In this document: positions 5,221-6,939 of the stretch, one piece after another
How positions within the stretch are numbered: the stretch's first letter is position 1
Layout of the letters: the number at the start of each line of letters is the position of its first letter
From: an uncultured Lachnospiraceae bacterium
Lineage (GTDB): Bacteria; Bacillota; Clostridia; Lachnospirales; Lachnospiraceae
Assembly (NCBI GenBank): GCA_946409475.1
Contig: CAMJWQ010000185.1
Span: 1 to 6,939, forward strand
Length of the DNA stretch: 6,939 bases
Direction: 5' to 3'
Position numbers and translations under genes: made by a program
The notes under the pieces: model-generated
Told to the model about the DNA's origin: nothing
Seen by the model: only the letters and a program-made list of their open reading frames with translations
Databases searched by the model: none

Positions 5221-6717
5221 TTATTCGTCTTCAGCCCATGCTATAGAGGCCTTAACGGCCCTTTTCCATCCCTTTATTTTATTCACCCTGTCCATGTCTT
5301 CCATGGAGCCGGTAAAAGTCCTTGACAATGCCCAGTTTTTTTTAATATCCTCTTTGTCTTTCCAATAGCCGACGCAAAGGCCGGCTAAATACGCCGCCCC
5401 AAGGGCGGTGGTTTCTATGCTTAAAGGTCTTAAAACCTGAGTATTTAAGATATCAGCCTGAAATTGCATTAAGAAGTCATTGGCACTGGCTCCTCCATCA
5501 ACTTTTAAGGCCTTTAACCGGATGTTTGAATCCTTTTCCATTGCTTCCAAGACATCATAGGTCTGATAAGCCAAGGATTCCAAAGCCGCTCTGATAAAAT
5601 GCTCCTTTTTGACACCTCTTGTCAATCCTACAATCATTCCTCTTGCATAAGGATTCCAGTATGGTGCTCCCAGACCGGTAAATGCCGGTACCATATAGAT
5701 ATCATTACTATCCGATACGGCCCTGGCATAATCCTCTGACTGGGATGCATTCTTAATCATACGCATTTCATCCCTAAGCCATTGAATGGCAGCTCCGGCG
5801 ACAAAAATACTGCCTTCCAAGGCATATTCTACTTTTTCATCAAAACCGATTGCTATGGTTGTTAATAAACCGCTTTCCGAAATTACGGCTTCCTTTCCCG
5901 TATTCATAAGCAGAAAGCAGCCTGTTCCATAGGTGTTTTTTACCTCTCCCTGTTCAAAACAGCATTGGCCGAATAAAGCAGCCTGCTGATCTCCCGCAAT
6001 ACCTGTTATGCTGATCTCACCTCCCATTACGGATTCCTCCGTAACTCCGTAAATACAGGAGGAGGGTCTCACCTCAGGCAGCATGGCGGCAGGAATAGTA
6101 AAATAATCCAATAATTCCTTATCCCAGGTTAAATTGTGTATATCAAAGAGCATGGTCCTGGATGCATTAGTGTAATCCGTAACGAATACCTTTCCTTTTG
6201 TCAGGTTCCAGATCAGCCAGGTATCAATTGTTCCAAAAAGCAAATCCCCTTTTTGGGCAGATTCCCCTGCCCCCTCCACATGCTCTAAAATCCACTTTAT
6301 TTTTGTGGCAGAAAAGTAGGCATCCGGAATTAAACCTGTCTTTTTATGAATAACTTGGCTGAAGGGACTGTTTTTCAATTCCTCTATCATATCCGCAGTT
6401 CTTCTGCACTGCCACACGATAGCAGGATATACCGGATGGCCCGTATGTTTATTCCAGATTACCGTCGTTTCTCTTTGATTCGTAATGCCGATAGCTGCTA
6501 TATCCGCATGAGTAACCCCTAATTCACTCATTGCCTCCCATGCAACACTTAACTGGGACGACCAGATTTCCATGGGGTTATGCTCCACCCATCCCGGCTT
6601 CGGATAATATTGCTTAAATTCTTTTTGTGCCTTACTGCAGATATTCCCCTGCCTGTCAAAAATAATACACCTTGAACTGGTAGTACCCTGATCTAAGGAC
6701 ATCACATATTGCTTCAA
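5221..6717 (-). CDS. glpK: Glycerol kinase GlpK
   Basis: GlpK phosphorylates glycerol to sn-glycerol 3-phosphate with ATP in the cytoplasm. Starting at a TTG gives 498 residues, close to the usual 496-502, and the standard N-terminus MKQYVMSLDQGTTSSR. Glycerol-contact residues by comparison with the E. coli enzyme are present: R82 and E83 in NQRETT, W102, Y134, D243 in GDQQAALFG and F268. The phosphate-binding GTGCF is at 264-268 and the C-terminal ATPase lobe DGGASAND at 407-414. The TTG is favoured because AAGGGAGAGGG (6725-6735) sits seven bases before it. The in-frame ATG at 6759 has no ribosome binding site and lies inside the predicted promoter. The loop at about 222-236 has no histidine, so PTS phosphorylation as in Enterococcus or Bacillus is unlikely. 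It precedes the guanylate-kinase-like gene by 15 nt; no glpF or glpD is in the window. Confidence 0.97.
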   Translation of the reverse strand: MKQYVMSLDQGTTSSRCIIFDRQGNICSKAQKEFKQYYPKPGWVEHNPMEIWSSQLSVAWEAMSELGVTHADIAAIGITNQRETTVIWNKHTGHPVYPAIVWQCRRTADMIEELKNSPFSQVIHKKTGLIPDAYFSATKIKWILEHVEGAGESAQKGDLLFGTIDTWLIWNLTKGKVFVTDYTNASRTMLFDIHNLTWDKELLDYFTIPAAMLPEVRPSSCIYGVTEESVMGGEISITGIAGDQQAALFGQCCFEQGEVKNTYGTGCFLLMNTGKEAVISESGLLTTIAIGFDEKVEYALEGSIFVAGAAIQWLRDEMRMIKNASQSEDYARAVSDSNDIYMVPAFTGLGAPYWNPYARGMIVGLTRGVKKEHFIRAALESLAYQTYDVLEAMEKDSNIRLKALKVDGGASANDFLMQFQADILNTQVLRPLSIETTALGAAYLAGLCVGYWKDKEDIKKNWALSRTFTGSMEDMDRVNKIKGWKRAVKASIAWAEDE

Positions 6718-6724
6718 ATTTACA

Positions 6725-6735
6725 CCCTCTCCCTT
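6725..6735 (-). promoter_or_regulatory. Ribosome binding site that sets the glpK TTG start
   Basis: The minus strand reads AAGGGAGAGGG, ending seven bases before the TTG at 6717. This site decides in favour of the TTG over the upstream ATG, which has no such motif. Confidence 0.8.
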
Positions 6736-6738
6736 AAC

Positions 6739-6754
6739 AAGATAATTGTATCTT
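6739..6754 (-). promoter_or_regulatory. Dyad over the glpK -10 box, candidate operator
   Basis: AAGATA and TATCTT are perfect reverse complements separated by CAAT on the minus strand, and the dyad covers the -10 box TACAAT. Such placement suits a repressor site. The sequence was not matched to any known operator, so the regulator is unknown. Confidence 0.35.
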
Positions 6755-6773
6755 ATCATGGGAAAATGTACAA
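6745..6773 (-). promoter_or_regulatory. Candidate sigma-A promoter of glpK
   Basis: On the minus strand TTGTAC (6768-6773) and TACAAT (6745-6750, five of six consensus bases) are separated by exactly 17 bases. Transcription would begin near 6738, leaving about 20 nt before the TTG start with the ribosome binding site inside it. The -35 box is imperfect (three of six). Confidence 0.5.
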
Positions 6774-6780
6774 GGATATA

Positions 6781-6939
6781 TGGAGTTTTTTATGATAAAC
6801 GGGGGTTTAACGAGGTAACCTATCCGTCCAGGCTTCTCAGATTCTTTAGATAAAAGCTGTGGAATCAGCCTTTTGGAGGTAGGAAGGAAACCGGCCCTTA
6901 CCGGCTTTTCCTCAGACACCGGTTTTTCCTTTGGAATTT
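6781..6939. other. Unexplained stretch upstream of glpK with imperfect dyads
   Basis: No convincing gene is seen in these 159 bases up to the window edge. The stretch looks richer in G and C than the rest of the intergenic DNA. It contains an imperfect dyad AAAAGCTG (6852-6859) / CAGCCTTTT (6866-6874), and the CCGG-bearing repeats at 6884-6930. It was compared by eye with the main riboswitch and T-box consensus motifs and none fitted. One minus-strand frame stays open from the edge to a TAA at 6734-6736, so it could include the 3' tail of a gene lying further right. Confidence 0.35.
6884..6930. repeat. Two direct copies and one inverted copy of a CCGG-TTTTCC motif
   Basis: ACCGGCTTTTCCT (6900-6912) and ACCGGTTTTTCCT (6918-6930) are direct repeats with one mismatch and an 18-bp period. 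AAGGAAACCGG (6884-6894) is a near-perfect inverse of both. In a transcript the inverse copy could pair with either direct copy, allowing two mutually exclusive hairpins. This may be the terminator zone of a gene beyond the window, or a tandem repeat. Confidence 0.45.

Noticed and set aside
6734..6919. A 61-residue minus-strand open frame beginning at GTG and ending just inside the glpK leader
   Set aside because: It has no ribosome binding site, runs through the predicted glpK promoter, and its product has low resemblance to any family I know. It is mentioned only as a possible tail of a gene outside the window.
6781..6939. A cobalamin, TPP, c-di-GMP or T-box leader upstream of glpK
   Set aside because: Single short matches such as CTGAGA or CCTG-like segments were noticed, but the obligatory partner motifs and spacing of each class are absent on both strands.

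Overview
The window is a chromosomal stretch of a low-GC, Gram-positive anaerobe of the Clostridia, most likely a member of the Lachnospiraceae. The evidence is AT-rich DNA, strong purine-rich ribosome binding sites, and the conserved cluster yaaR - holB - ricT - trmN6 - rsmI next to an abrB-type gene. This is the Bacillus subtilis order without yaaQ (darA), yabA and yazA. The family assignment is inferred from gene content and protein flavour, not from any database search.

Layout. A short abrB-like gene lies on the plus strand at the left end (43-306) and ends in a perfect 16-bp stem terminator. All other genes are on the minus strand and converge on it. Reading in their direction from the right: an unexplained stretch with short repeats (6781-6939); a glpK promoter; glpK, probably starting at a TTG at 6717; a guanylate-kinase-like gene 15 nt behind it; a 147-nt gap with candidate promoters and a pair of direct repeats; then the tightly packed run yaaR, holB, ricT, trmN6, rsmI. 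Gaps in that run are 24, 1, -11 and 23 nt, so it is almost certainly one operon. The 173 nt between rsmI and abrB hold four inverted repeats, one of which can serve as a terminator in both directions.

Functions. The minus-strand housekeeping operon joins DNA replication (delta' clamp-loader subunit), RNA processing (RicT, partner of RNase Y), tRNA and 16S rRNA methylation (TrmN6, RsmI) and a small protein of unknown function (YaaR). GlpK phosphorylates glycerol. The guanylate-kinase-like protein is divergent: it keeps the P-loop and the GMP-phosphate arginines but lacks the Ser and Asp that recognise guanine.

No mobile element, CRISPR array, RNA gene or clearly new multi-gene system was found. 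The points most worth a second look are the divergent guanylate-kinase paralog in the slot where Bacillus has tmk/yaaQ, the AbrB protein whose C-terminal zinc-knuckle positions have all been replaced, a GlpK without the histidine used for PTS control in Bacilli, and paired repeats and dyads at the two minus-strand promoter regions.
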